This document shows, piece by piece, positions 36,601-52,473 of a stretch of DNA of 64,000 nt. The translations under genes were made by a program, and so were the position numbers. The notes below the pieces were generated by a model. The model was not told the origin of the DNA. It saw only the letters and a list, made by a program, of their open reading frames with translations, and ran no database searches. Numbering within the stretch: position 1 is the stretch's first letter; every line of letters starts with the position of its first letter. The stretch is from Aphrophora alni (taxonomy: Eukaryota; Arthropoda; Insecta; Hemiptera; Aphrophoridae): contig OY740767.1 of assembly GCA_963513935.1 (NCBI GenBank), forward strand, positions 80,402,060-80,466,059. The letters are read 5' to 3'.

Positions 36601-39600
36601 AATTCAAGTTAGCAAACGAATGGAGTGACTTTAACTTTGTGTAAAATGTTAAATTGATAGAACTATTTAGATTGATGTCTGCTTATCATAACATGTTGGA
36701 AAGTTTAAAACATAAATCGGAGTAAATGAAGCCTTAGATCATGGTCAGCAAAGTGTGTAAATGAATTTTAATCTTCAGGTGGGAATTAGAGTGGAGAACA
36801 CTAGACTTGCACGGTGTAGGTATGTTCGCTTGGATCCTGATAATTTGCAGTAATCTTATGACATTTTATTATATTAAAAAATGGATACATTCTAATAAAA
36901 CTTATAGTTTGATGGTAGTTAATATAAAATCTTTCCAGTAATAAACTATATAATTTATCGTTATCAATTTATTTGAAATATTACAACTGTAAATCCAGAA
37001 ATAAGATTAACAAGTACGAGTATGATAAATGGGTGGATACCACTTGGGTAACTGAACATATTGTCAAACAAGCGATCGTAGTGAATACTCACATTAATTT
37101 AGATATCGGTTTAAACTATTACTCGGTACTTTCATATTTTTCCTAACTCTAAGTATATAATAATTTATTTCATTATATGTGTATTAACTATTACGTTTAA
37201 TCTTCAATACTTGTTTCCTATTGGGCGATATTAAATTAAATTAGGACTACGGTTTTATAAGGAAGATAAAAAACTGAATACAATAAAATTAATGATTCCG
37301 TTCTAACTATTTCCTTGAATAGGTGTGTAAAGTAGTATATCAATAATGTGAACACAATTTATTCGCTGTTTGTAGTCATGTTACGATCTCATACAGTTAT
37401 ACTTTGGAACAAAGTATCATAGAACTAGGTAGATAAATAATAATTCGGTATCCTAAAATCATAATATTAAACAAATATTAGTAAAAGATTGGAATCGTAT
37501 GTTTTTTTTGTGAAGAAAAAATATTGAATAAAAATTGAGTTACTTAGTTCATCACACTTATTTATAAATTCATACACATTTAGATGCAGTTATAAGATTT
37601 TAACGAACCCACTATTAATATTGTCCTGGGGATTAGGATTGGTGTAAGTTGCACATACAATTGATATGAGGTTCTTGGGTGAAATTTAAATATATCTTTT
37701 TTTAATAAAGAAAAAAAATGTTAAGATCCATTTTCTATATTTTTACTGTCATACATTGATATTAATAGATGGAAATTGTTTTCAGTATTAAACAATTTCC
37801 TAAAAAAATTATATAAAAACTTTACACGTTCCATAATGATAACACTTCCAGACAAAATTCTACAGTAATTTATCTGGTATTTTTTAAAATTTGTTGGATG
37901 TTTGTATGATAGTTTTGACAATTAAGCCATGACGAATTTGAGCCTTGGAAAATTCTGCTCCAACAAATTCCGCTGTATTTATGTTATATAAATTGCAAGT
38001 TTATTAGATCCTTTGAAAATTGGCTTAATCTGAAAACAAATATTTGTTTTTTCTTCATATATATTACATTGATTTTTGTTTTGTTATTTAAAATGGACAT
38101 TTTGTTACTACTATCAGCAAATTACGATAAAAAAATCTAGGATTAGTAAAATGTAAATGAAAAGGCGATGAAATTTAATAAATGTACAAATTACGATGTA
38201 AAATAGCTGTTGCAGATGAAAACACGTTCAGTAGTTTATGATACAGTAACGGCATACTGTAGAAAGTGAAGCAGGAAATTACTTCTTTTTTTATTGTTAC
38301 CGATTTACTACTGCTATTTCAAGTCTAAGGATTTATCAAATGGTTTAACATGTTGTTTCATATGACTAGAGGATCTTTTTTCATTTTTCATAGTAACAGA
38401 TCTATAAAACCTTATATGAAAACCTACGGCAACCGAACGTCATTTAAATACACTGTAGTATTCTAAGACGTAAAACACAACAGATCATGACTCAAAAATT
38501 AGTTCCTTGTACTTTAAAATCGGCCATTGGTTTAAACTGTGAAAACACAGTAAAATATCAGAAGGCTGAATGAAAATTTATCAATTTTTAACCTGGACAC
38601 CTAATATTAATATAGCTTTTTTCTTTACTTCGTGACTAAATATACGAAACCGTAAATATTATCTCTAATTGTAAAACGGGGCGAGGAAACAGCAGGGTCT
38701 TATCCCACACTTATCACTGCTATATTACCTACTCTGCTGCACCATTTTAGTTTTATTTATACTAAACGGAGAAAATCCGGTATACAGTTTCTTGTAGGCC
38801 TATATATGTAAACGTTTAGCAAATTTGCAACCAAAATGTAGAACGTAATAAAATCGTCTTTTTTTTCTTCAGACATAAGTTTTTAATAAGGTAAACGAAT
38901 TTGAACTTTCATAAATAATGTATTTGTAACACAAAATGAATAAATATATAAAGGATACCTCAAAACTCTTAAACAGAATTAAAACCAATATTGTGAAACT
39001 CTGATACTGTTATTTTCCGATACGATTTGCTAACTAATAAATTAAAATATTTACCCTATTCTTCTAATGTTATTTTTTTCATTAATATTTTAAATTTTAT
39101 TTAAAAATCTAAAAATTACATTTATTACCTTGTGAATTTATAGGTAAAGTGTGTCTGACAACCATGGCAGTAAGATCTGATTATGTCACTTTTGGAGAAC
39201 CATTGATCATTATTATTGATGAGTTCTGTTTCTGTATAACACTGTTGTTCACGCCTGAAAAGTTCGTGTCAAAGCGTACTTAATAGATCACTCCCAAGGG
39301 AAAATCAATGCATTATTCATTTAATTCTGTAACAAGTAAAACCATAAATTATTACTTAGATGAAGTACAGTCTGTCCAATAATTTTAAAACACTCCGTTC
39401 TACTACAACCTACATAATATGAAAAAAATAAACAATTAATAAAATTATGCTCAAGTTCATTATTTATGAAATCATTATATTTAAACCATAGTTAAAATAC
39501 TAACATATGTATTATAATTATAATAAGTCACTTTTTTATGACATACAATCATTATCAATACATAACAAACATGACAACTAAAGAATCATATAGTTGATAT

Positions 39601-40839
39601 GTTGTCATGCTTTAAAGTTGATTGCTTTCGTTTATTTAAATAAAATAACCAAATAGTTAATAGCTTGCAGTAAAAAGTATTACTGCTAACAATACCTGGT
39701 TGGACTATCTGTAAAAATATGCACGGTCTGTATAATCCGGTATTGAAGTTCAGTTGGGAATAATCACACCTACTTATATACTCAATTCCAATTATTATAC
39801 AGTAACACTCCAAAAATATTGTTTGAACGACAAAAATTCTTTAATTATGTAATAGTGAATTATTACGTACCAATAATTTTTTACTTTACTTCTCTAATTG
39901 TGCCTTAAGTTTATACATTTTGAGATTCATTAATTAAATCTTATTTTGTATTACTCGGACAGATTTGCTTCACTATAACAAGCTATTATACAAATAAATG
40001 TTTATATACAAGTTTTAACTTATACCTTGTTTAGTAATTTTTAATTTTTTTCATTGAAATTGTCTCTATACACAATATTTATTTTTAAAAAAAATTAATT
40101 AAAAACTAATAACATATAATATGTTTCTTATTTGTATAATACCGTTTAGCTATTGCAGTGTTCAGGTAAAAGTTTGATAAATGTGATTTAAATAAGAGAA
40201 CTTACTTCTTTATTACGTTGAATTGAAATTTTGCTTCCTACATTCATTATGTTGCAATTTTTCATAACGTTTTAAAGTTGATTTATTTCCCTTTAATATG
40301 TCCGTATTATAACAGGTATATTACTGACATCTTGGTAGTATGATCTAATTACGTATTCAACGGGGAATCGTTGATTATCAATCATTAGTTAAGAGTTCTG
40401 GATTTGTAATTAAATTAAAATCTGTTCCATATTTTAGATCGATTTCCACGATTATTGTGTGAACTAATTTGTAATTTTATTATAGAAAAAACGAGACTTT
40501 AAGTTAAACTAGGCTCCCGGCTAGCCACAATTACATATTGCAAGTCTATTTCAATAAATTGACCTCTAGTGCAAATCTAAACCTTTAAAGTGGATTTATA
40601 CTTTATTGAAAATTAAACGCAAAATATAAATTTTCTACCCAACCCCATGTTCTCAAAAACCATCTTAATAGCGGTTTGTAGAAGTCATGTTGCAACATTT
40701 AGGCACTCCGCCAAGTAGATCAACCCTATTCCTTTTATTGCATCGGATCTCAGTTAAAACGGTCACAAAGTCACAACTCCCTCTCTTGAATCACAAATAT
40801 TGAAATCTTAAGCTAATACACTCTCATGCTGTAATATTA

Positions 40840-40842
<3 letters not shown>
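33638..40842. other. Intron 2 of the SOL-1-like gene, first part
   Basis: 7.2 kb of A+T-rich sequence. Frames at 37721-37921 and 39586-39813 show no domain and are not supported as genes. I found no recognisable mobile element here. Confidence 0.5.

Positions 40843-40885
<43 letters not shown>
40843..40885. repeat. TA microsatellite
   Basis: An uninterrupted TA tract. Confidence 0.95.
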
Positions 40886-40886
<1 letters not shown>

Positions 40887-41335
40887 CTATTTTGTCTTGA
40901 ACGTTGCTCCCGAAAAAAGTTTTAATTATTTATTTTATGTAATTGTATATAATTTAGATATATTGTAAATATTGTGTCCTGAACTTTCTCCACGAAGTTC
41001 AATTCAATCAGTCAAACAATTTGTTAATCAACTTTTACACCAAAATGAAATAATAATTCTTAACGAACAAGTAACAAGAATCTGCCCTCAATGATATTTA
41101 CTTATATAACGTGACATTTTAAATTCATAATTAAAGTATTTCTTGTTTGAATTTATTCATAAAAGTACGAATTTAGTTATACGTCAGTTAAGTAAGTAGA
41201 CACCCTCTATAATTGTCTTCTTATTGATTATATGAACCTGCGGTGCGTGGCATTTATATTTTAAATGTGTACGACACCTATTTGTCTGCTGTTATTTAGA
41301 ACCCCCTTTTCAAAGGGCCCAAAAATTGGGGTAAA

Positions 41336-41573
41336 ATGAAAATTTTAAATGGTAAAGGGGGTTGAATGACATCCCATTTTAAAGGTCTAATGAAAAGAAG
41401 AACACTCTCCGTTATACAACCTTATTTGTTTCTAATTTGGTACTTTTTTGCCGCCATATCTAAACGTGGTGAGATTTTGTAACTTTATCTTCTTTAATAA
41501 TCTTCTTTTCAATAAATCTATTAAATGAGGTATCACTCAACCCCCTTTACAATTTAAAAAATGTTCACTTCCC
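41336..41573. mobile_element. Fold-back element with about 66-bp arms
   Basis: The left arm at about 41336-41402 and right arm at about 41507-41573 are imperfect reverse complements (shared core GTAAAGGGGGTTGARTGA). They enclose a spacer of about 104 bp that contains TTTTTTGCCGCCATATCTAA. Short C-rich stretches flank both arms. It encodes nothing and looks like a MITE-type repeat; a target duplication is not evident. Confidence 0.65.
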
Positions 41574-41590
41574 CCCTTCACCCCTTTATA

Positions 41591-41651
41591 TATTTGTATA
41601 TTTAATTATTAATGCATATAAATGTATTGTGTAATGTACTAACAAATTTCA
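41591..41651. repeat. 61-bp direct repeat, left copy
   Basis: This block matches 43803-43863 in the same orientation with only a few differences. Between the two lie the second copy of the 1.1-kb repeat, the longest TA tract and other repeat debris. Confidence 0.85.
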
Positions 41652-41693
41652 ATAAAATATAATATAATATATTATAACAATTAATTCTTCTTT

Positions 41694-43170
<1,477 letters not shown>

Positions 43171-43736
43171 AACCCTATAGCATTCCTAGAAAAGCCTCGG
43201 GATGAAGCTAATAGCAGAATCCAAAAGCCACAAAAAAGAATAATATAAGCAGAATAATAATTAAATATTTCTAGTCAGCGTAACAGAGCAAGCAATGGCT
43301 GGAACACAACTGAATCTGGGACCAGTCAGGCTGGACGCATCAGCTGATAAGTAGCAGTAGAGGGGTGGAAAGCAGAGGTAACTGGTCAGCTGATAACAGA
43401 GTCCAACAGTCTTATCGTAATGGTTGGTCTATAGTAACACAATTCAGGTTATAGTAGTACTTTTAATTGGAGTTTTGTAACCGACTATTCATGCTGTGCT
43501 TCTGAATTGAATCTCTGAAATACTGGTTTAATATCATTCCAGTGGGCTTTATCTTTTATTATTATAGATTGAATGAAATAAAAATATTTATGTAAATACT
43601 GAAACAAAAAGGCATTTAAACATATGAAAAAAAAAACTGTAAACATTTCAAATCTAATCAGTTGAAAAAAGCAACTCCATCGGACAAAGAGAAATGTCAG
43701 TCAGTCAGTGAATGGTATTTGGCTTAAATATATATA
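43171..43736. other. G+C-richer repeat debris
   Basis: The patch at about 43270-43430 contains the 11-mer TCAGCTGATAA twice, about 44 bases apart, and is clearly less A+T-rich than its surroundings. No protein was recognised. Confidence 0.35.
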
Positions 43737-43737
43737 T

Positions 43738-43795
<58 letters not shown>
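43737..43795. repeat. TA microsatellite
   Basis: An uninterrupted TA tract just left of the right copy of the 61-bp direct repeat. Confidence 0.95.
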
Positions 43796-43798
<3 letters not shown>

Positions 43799-43802
43799 TA
43801 AA

Positions 43803-43863
43803 TATTTGTATATTTAATTATTTATACATATAAATGTATTGTGTAATGTAATAACAAATTTCA
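43803..43863. repeat. 61-bp direct repeat, right copy
   Basis: Partner of 41591-41651; the two start 2212 bp apart. Confidence 0.85.
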
Positions 43864-44416
43864 TGAATATATTCAATGATTGCTTTCGCGCAAAACAAGA
43901 TCTTGACAATAATGTGAAATAACCTTTCTCTTCTAATTCAATTTGTTATTATTAATGATGAGTTTTTGCTCTTCAAACCTTGTTGTCTACGTCGTACATG
44001 TTCTTGTCAATGATGAAGTAATTGATGAAACTACCAGGAATAATTAATGTGTTTATTCCTAAAATTCACACACAAAAACTGATCTATATCTTTACGTTTG
44101 GAGTAAAAATGTTAGTCGAATATTGCAATAGAGTTCATACTTATATACCATAACTGCTCAGTTAAAAAATTATAATGCCTTTTCCAGACATCACTCCTGC
44201 ATATAAAGTATAAAAATTATTGGAACAAGAAATAATAAAAGTCGTTATTATTATGTTAATATTTTTTCTAATTTTTTATAACATCTAAATATAGAATAAT
44301 ATGTAACATTAATTTCTATAAGAAATAATAAAACAACTTTATGCTCTAATAAAGTATCTAATAAAGTTTTTTATGCTCTAACAACTCTAATAAAGTTGTT
44401 AAATATTAGATATATG

Positions 44417-44437
44417 TTTTTAAATATTAGATAAACG

Positions 44438-44494
<57 letters not shown>

Positions 44495-44530
44495 CATTTA
44501 ATAATTACGTTTATCTAATATTTAAAAAAA
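44417..44530. repeat. Inverted repeat around a TA microsatellite
   Basis: The left arm (about 44417-44442) contains TAAATATTAGATAAACGTAA and the right arm (about 44502-44530) is its reverse complement. The TA tract 44442-44493 forms the centre, so the whole block is self-complementary. AATATTAGATA-type units are also repeated just to the left (44340-44415). Confidence 0.85.
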
Positions 44531-47500
44531 AAGTCAATATTAAGATGATATTAATGGTAATGTTATGGATGATATAAACTCCTTTATAAGGTAAAAGGAA
44601 TACGACATACAAACAGGTAAGAAAGACAAAGTTCAAAGCAAATTAGGAATTTGAAAGTTTGTTACTATGTTACTACAGCCTTCATAATGATATCGCATGT
44701 GAACAAGGATAAAAAACCTTAGAATAAAGCACAAAGAACGCAGATTACTTTCTTTGAAGAATAGTTCTATAGAAAATTCCAATTATTTATCTCTTAGAAT
44801 ATTAAACAACATAACTTTGCTTTGATAGAAAAATCGCAAATTTGTTTAGTGATTTCAATGTATAATTTTATGAAAATATAATTTTTTTTTTAAGTTTCTA
44901 ATACAAACTCTAAAGCAATTTAATTATTTCTATACTGCTCTTAATTACTCCTAGTACTTTTTTCGTATATTTTCTTTAGTAACTATTACTGACGATTATG
45001 CCGGATATACACATAAATATATTTTATTAGATTTTTGTTTCCGCAGTCATCAAAATTAGATTAAATTATTTAAAATATTTTGTTTCTTTATATATTTATA
45101 TAACTTAATTCTATATAATAATAAATAGATTACCATTTCATGGGTTACAATATAAGAGTGTTTAACAATTTTTTAACTGAAACAATAGAGATAAAACCGA
45201 GACTATATATAGTGTAAAAAGAGAAAAAATATTTAAACAAATTAATATCTACTAATCAAATTTCGATATATATATATATATGAAAATTATTATTTTATTT
45301 TTAACGTAAATTATCTTTTGATAAAAATAAAATAATATCGTGCAGAGGTAAACTATAATATAAGTCTAATAGTATATATTCATTATTTACTTTATATTTC
45401 TCGCATAAGTAGCCTACATACTTTAAAACTATATTTACATGCAAGAAGAAACTCCCTTTTCCCCACTTTTATGCCATTACTTAAACATACATCTTAATGT
45501 CTGTTGATGGGCGACTATAAATTGGGTTATCTTGGGATAATATCAGTTAAATTATCTCATTGTAAGGAATAATGTTCAAGAGTATAACAACCTGGTTTTA
45601 GATATAGAGTTATACTCAAAACACTTGGTCAAAATAGCAATTAAATATATTATATTAGTATGAACATTATTTCACTTGGTCATTGAATTTCTATGCAGGT
45701 TTTCCTCAAATAATCATCAACGAAAGTATTAGTGAGAATCTAATAGTTGTTTTTTATATGAAACGTATAAAAGTAAAAATAGCTCATATGAAACTACTTT
45801 GTTTATTCCTCCTAAGATAAGTTTAGAATAATTCATAAACAGAATTATTCACGTTAATCTTACCAAATACATGAGAGGTACTCAAATTGAGATAGACAAT
45901 TGGTTAAAAATGTATATTTCTAAATGTTGTGTGAAAGTAAAATAGAGTATTTGTTTCTAGTGACGTTAGTAAACTACATTTAATAAGTGGTGTGAGTTTT
46001 TTCTAAAAATTTGAATAAGGATTGCATCACAATTTATGTCATTACTAGAGGGCTCTGTCCTCAGAGGCCTATGGGACACAAACATGAGATTTTTCTGCCC
46101 TGGTGGGCCGGTTCGCCTAGTGTTTTGATGACTTTTTAATTGATGAATGAATTTTGACGACTAAACGAAAAGTGTTATTTAATTTGATTATTAAATAAGA
46201 ACCTGTTTGTTATTACGATATTTTACATGATGTATTATGTTCATTGTTCAAAATAAAACTATTTAAAAAAACAATTGTATTCATTACAATAATGGTATTC
46301 TCCTATGAAAATTTAAAACAATTTCTTTTTCAGTAATTCTTTATATGCTACTTACCGGGATACCAACATCAACACTCTAGCTCAATTCGTTAGCAAAAAA
46401 TACATTTGATATAAATAATCAATATCAAATGTTATACTATAACTTTGAATAAAAATTTTTGATTGTTTTTCAAATTAGTACAAAATTTTCATCTTTTATT
46501 ATTTTAGTAATCATTGAAAGAAAGTTCTGTTTCAATACAGTAGAGTTTATTATATTAATTCAAGTTTTTTATTATATTTATACGATACTGCATGCATTTA
46601 AGCTAGTTTTTATTATTTGTTTCAATGAAAACTCTAAGAATGTATCTATTGAAATGAATAGTATTTGAACATCAATAATACGATGACAAAGTACAATATG
46701 AAGTTAGGAAAATGTAATTACTCTTAAAAACTACACTTATGACTATGATCGGAGATGAAAATTTATATTTTTCTAAGTGTTCAGTTGTAGAATATTTTAG
46801 TTACACTTCATTTCGCTAGCAAATATGCTATTATTTTTAGTTAATTTTTCTATTACAATACAAAAAGGTAATAAATATCTAAACATTAAAATACCCACTT
46901 AGTTTAAAGTAATGCAGATTTTAAAGTAAAATAATCAAGTAAACTCTATCAATTGTGTTCTTGTTTCTGCTATGACACTAAAAAACTAGCTAGAAATAAA
47001 TTTGTTGTTGGTATTAATAATATATTTATGTCTATCATGTATTCTTCTTAATAATAAGTGTTCTTATTTATTAATAAAATCCGAAATTTGAAAAAAACAT
47101 AATCAAAACACAATCTAAACTACGTAAAATATTCGTAGGAAAATTAACATCAATAGCTAAATAGTGTTAAATATTCAATTTTTGTCTCAGTTTTTAATGA
47201 TGATCCTGCAAGTGTATTTGAAGGAGCGCCTTGAGAGGTGAAGAAGGAATGCTCAGGCGGTTGATTGCGTATTTTTCTTTTCAACAAAATGAAATTCTAA
47301 CACCCGTGAATAAATTGCTGTTCTTTCGTTATCGTTTCAATTTTCATATTATATTTTAAATTAAAATAAAGAAATACCATATTTTATTATTTAAAAAACG
47401 AATAAAACATTAATGACAAATCATGAAGAAAATCCACATTTACTTGAATGACATTCTACATATTAAATTATAGTATTTAATAATGAAGTAGTGAGTTAGC

Positions 47501-50500
47501 TAAGTGGATTTCTATTGAGTTTTTTTAAAAAAATACGGTCCTGTGGTTTCTGTCTAACAAATTATGTGTATGAAAATTGAGTTGACGCAGACAAATGGTT
47601 TAGAAAAAAAATGTTGGTTTGCTAAAAAAATTATATATTACTTACTTAAATAATGAATTCTTATTTTTTTATCTTTCTTTAATATTTCAAAGCAGAATAA
47701 AACATAGAATAAAAGTAAGCGGAAAATGGCACCAAAAAAAATTCAATACACATTTTTTAAAAGTAAATTTTTAAAAAGTAGGTATCTATTAAAGATTGCC
47801 TTTAAGGTATAATTATCTTTGTAAAGATTTTGAGATGTTGTACCTCTTAATCATGAATCAGGTTCTCGTTTCGGGAAAAATTACGAATTATTTTTTTTAT
47901 AGGAAATAACTTTTCCAAGAAACAGGGATACATTCTTTCATTTCATACATGTAATATTTGTTTTATTTGATATATGGTTTTGGTTATCCATTTGATAAAA
48001 TATCGTGCAATCTTTTTGTCAAGTACATTTTGTTTAGTTAATTTTCAAATTTGGACCAAGAGTTTAAAATAAAATACTGTTGACAAAAAAAAGAAGAAAA
48101 TTAAATAATGACAAAAATATTTTAAAGTTTAACTCATTGCCATCTATGTTACCTCGGCTTTCCGGATACAATTATGATTCCTATCATTTTTTAAAACTTC
48201 AAATACGTTTAAAAGATGTACTATTCTTCCCTTATTGAATATTTTGTGTTGTTTTCACACTGAAGAAACAGAATAACAAGCTACCCTAATAGGAAAAGAG
48301 GGCGATGGTCCATATATATGGTTTGGTGGGTAATTCGTGGATCTAGCTTGTTACCTTAGAAAAAGTGCTTAAGGTTAATACAATTTGATCATCCCCCGTT
48401 TCTTAAGAGTATTTTTCCCAATCCTAGACTACCTTCTTCAATTTTCAAACTAAACTTTTCGTTGAAGTATGATTTTCAAAGTCGCAACATATTTATAACT
48501 AGTACAATATTTAAAACTTATAAAATTCGCTTCACTTGGTACAGACTAAAGAGTCATCTATTTGAAAAAAAATAATATAATTCAGTTTGTGATATGAGTT
48601 TTAGTTGACATTTCCCCAATTCACATGGCTACCTTAGCTAGAGCTGTCGATTATTTAGGTTTTCGTGAAAATCTATGATTCTTTATATGATCTCAGCTTC
48701 TGACCACTTTTACTTTGCACTATTTGATGAACAATTAACACGGAATTGTATACCATAAAAATATAATAATAAGTAATAAATGGGATCTGTAATGATATTT
48801 TCTACATATTTTAAATGTTTTATATACGAATTTTTATGAATAAAGTTCATAAATATATTTACGAAATATAAATTAACTAAATAAAAACACTTATTTAAAT
48901 TATATTTCATAAATATTATCTGTTTAACAGAATAATTTGATATTCTTTAGTATTTATCATTCTGCAAGTAGAAAATATTAGAATTAGATTAACTACAAAA
49001 AATAGATGTGTAATGTCCATTATCACATATCTATTTCTTCGAATGATTTTAAATTGTGTTATTTTAGGTTTTATGATCTGTTAAATATATTTTAAAAAAA
49101 GTATCCATGTCGAAATTGTAATAACTGATATTTACTAAATTTTCCAATTTGTCAGTGATAATCAGTTACTAAATTCACATTCCAATTAAAATGAAATGAA
49201 AATAGCTTTATTTTATTCTAAATATTGAAATTAGATGTACTGGTAAATAAATATTTATATAATCCCTACATGGGTTACGCCTATATTTAGGTAACCACGA
49301 GACTATACAATATACATACACATATGTATCACCGTTATACTGACAATTCCCTTTAGAAATTAAATGGTACGACGTATAAATGTTTTGGTAGAAAATTACC
49401 AGCTGCAAGTCAAACATAAAATATATGGAGGCAGGTTTTTTAAGAATAAAGCCAATAGATTTCTAATATCGGTAATAGAAATAAGGTTTGATATTAGGTT
49501 TATTTTTTTTTTTTATATATTAGATACGAGCTAGATTTATAAATAAAAATGCCCTGGGAGATTGTTTAAAAAACACTTTTTCTCTGCAACTACGCATAAT
49601 TTATTTTTGTAAGAGTAAATTGGTGTGATCTGTTCAGGACAGCTAGGGCAAGAAACATTATTTTTTTATTTATAATCATACAAACAAACGACATGTGAGA
49701 TATAAAAAAAATTTGCATGTCTTTCAGGTTTAGGAGACGAAAATATTTTCAGTTGCGTATGTTATGATCATTGTATATTTTACCATATTTATGATGGGAA
49801 TATTCCCTCAACGAGTTATATGAAAAAAAAAACTTTCTCATATAAAAGTGAAAACAGGATTAGGTAATATAAAAATAAAGTAATCCATCTATAGTCTTTA
49901 GGAGTTAAGAAGAATTACATTGATAATAAATTATTATTTAGTCGAATTCTCACTTTCAATTGTAATTGAGAAGTGAAACGTAATAACCCAAAGTTGGATG
50001 CGAAATCATCCATCCTGTAAAGGGTGTTTTGGGTGTTTGCCTTTCATGAACGTAATGGTGGGGAGGGGAAAATAACCCTAATTGTAATATGATTGCCTTA
50101 ATAAATTATAATTTGATTGTTCGTTTTGAGAACGAAATACGACATGTCTTACAATTTAGTACACACATGTCTAGTTAATATAAAATATTTGCTAAAGTTT
50201 GGAATATACTCAGTGTTAGTCATATGAATATTTAGTTATTTAAATACAGAGAGCAATTAAATAAATAGTAATATACATATAAATTTACAGGTTTCTCTAA
50301 ACTTTTATCACAATTAAATCGGGACCTTGTTGTTTTGTTATAGTAACCTTGCATGTATTTAATCGAAATAATAATTATCATTTTTACATGTAAAGGAGTA
50401 CATGTTAACAAATTATTCCTAATATATAAGTAAAATTAAAAACCTTTTTTAAACGAAAACTATTGTTAAATAATAATCGTAAATTACCTAAACTTAAAGT

Positions 50501-50579
50501 ACTTCAGTTGTAGTGTTTGGTCAAAACGTAATATAGAAACTATCGACATACAAAAACATTTATTATCCGTTCTTTAAAA
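44531..50579. other. Intron 2, middle part
   Basis: A+T-rich, no recognised gene. The frames at 46459-46668, 48710-48910 and 49208-49417 are low-complexity. A G+C-richer patch at 46040-46120 and the distant inverted pair AACAAGCTA (48275-48283) with TAGCTTGTT (48344-48352) are the only features. Confidence 0.45.
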
Positions 50580-50825
50580 CATGTCCTGCACCAACAGAAG
50601 GTCATAAATTCGGCAAATGGAAACCGTTTGAGAGACAAGGACGAGCACAAAGGACTGAAAGGGCAGACAGTAGCTTTCAACATTAAGGTGAATATATCTT
50701 TCATAATGACATATCTACTGGACAAAGGCCTTTGTGATGACGTAATATCCTCGAGGAATGCTTTGATGCATGACTTCATTATTTCAAATCTTCAAACCAC
50801 GAGATTAATTTTTCGACAAGTATAA
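50580..50825 (+). other. Coding-like stretch of unknown origin
   Basis: Both strands are open here for 65-79 codons and the composition is clearly less A+T-rich than the intron around it. The + frame reads MRDKDEHKGLKGQTVAFNIK and MTYLLDKGLCDDVISSRNAL and ends at 50825. An AAG|GTGAAT donor-like site lies at 50687. I recognise no family; a transposon relic or a processed gene fragment is possible. There is no evidence that it belongs to the SOL-1-like transcript, whose flanking exons already join in phase. Confidence 0.25.
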
Positions 50826-51122
50826 TTCCGATTTTATTGAGGTTAGAATAGGTTTTGAATATTTTTTTTTTGTATTCTAAATTAATTCACTTATCGTTTT
50901 TATTCTATATTTTTACATTTTAAAACATACAGTACTTGCTTCTTTAAAAGTACTAGTTTAACAATATCTTTAAAAAAAAAGGTATCCTTGCACGTATGTC
51001 AACATTGATTATTTAATAGTAAGATTGACAGTAGAAGCTTTCTAATAAATAATTTAAAATACATTGAATACAATTATTTATTAAACAGTAATATCTGCAA
51101 AAATAATTTTAATTAAATTATT

Positions 51123-51156
<34 letters not shown>

Positions 51157-52473
51157 CAAAACTTTGTTCGTCCTGGTGTCAGTCCATATATCTACTGTTT
51201 ATTTTCCTCGAAAAATAATACAAGCAAATTCAACATTCTTGGCACTTATGTAATCAAAAGTTAAATTGCACAAATAAGTTTGTAAATGTTATACAATAAT
51301 TTATACCACTTAAAACATTAACACCATTTATCATATATTGGTTAATAAAACTGTCATACCCGAACTTCTTCCCAGATTGACCCATGAATATTGTCTCATT
51401 GAATGAAGATTGACATTTTACAATAATTAATAACTATAGTATAATTTAGAAAATAATGGTAACGGTTAATCCATACAACAAAAATTGTAAAGGGAATTGA
51501 TATTGACATATTAGTGTCATAAAAAATAATTTTTATTTGGAATTACCACTTTATTTTTATTAGGAAATTTAATATTATGATTAAGCATAAATCAGCACTC
51601 CGAAGATTACAGTCCCCTATCCATGTACCGAATAATATATTAATAAGTAAGCAAGTATTTAGAAGTAAAAATAAAACCTTAGCAACTGTTGTGTGTCTTT
51701 CAGATTGTTCAACAAATTATCACCTTATTTTTTAAAAATATATTATTAATTTAAGGTCAACAATAATGTGTATTGTTTTTTGTCTTTTTTGTTTTAATAT
51801 TAAAATAATGTTTTTATTTACGTTTGATTTAGTTTTTTAGAAAATGACGACTTTATCCTCCGTCATAGATATCTTAACAATTTACTAAAATATCTAATCA
51901 ATGAAATAATACAATCTGGTAATTGGTCTTGTAGAGAATTCTGTAAATTAATACAACATTGACGAAGCAAGAGACAAAGTTATTTTTAAAGGAATTCCTT
52001 ACATAAATATATTTGGATTCATATGTGGAAAAACATTAAGGAAAGTAATTCATGATCCGACAACATACAGATAACACATACTGAAAATCACTTTAGAGTT
52101 TAAAGTATCAAATAATTCTTACAAACATAATATCATTAGGATCATATGACATGAAATAGATTTAATTTTCACTTGCTATAATGTATGATTAAACACTTAA
52201 CAATGAGTATTAGTATTTACATTTAAAAAAAAAATATAATAATAATAAACACCTAAATTTTGTTAATATTTTATTTTACTTTTGTTAATAACTTATTTTA
52301 TTATTTCACTTTCAATAACATTTTTAATTAACAATAACTGCATTGCTTTAATTAAAGTTTATAGCTATATCGACTTAATACACTTTACAATTTTGTATTA
52401 AGTCACTTAACCTTAAAAGAAAAATGTTAAATAGTAAAGTGTGTTTTAAAACCTGTAATTTTGTACGTTACAG
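50826..52473. other. Intron 2, last part
   Basis: A+T-rich with a TA microsatellite at 51125-51154. It ends in the acceptor TTTTGTACGTTACAG at 52473. Confidence 0.55.
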
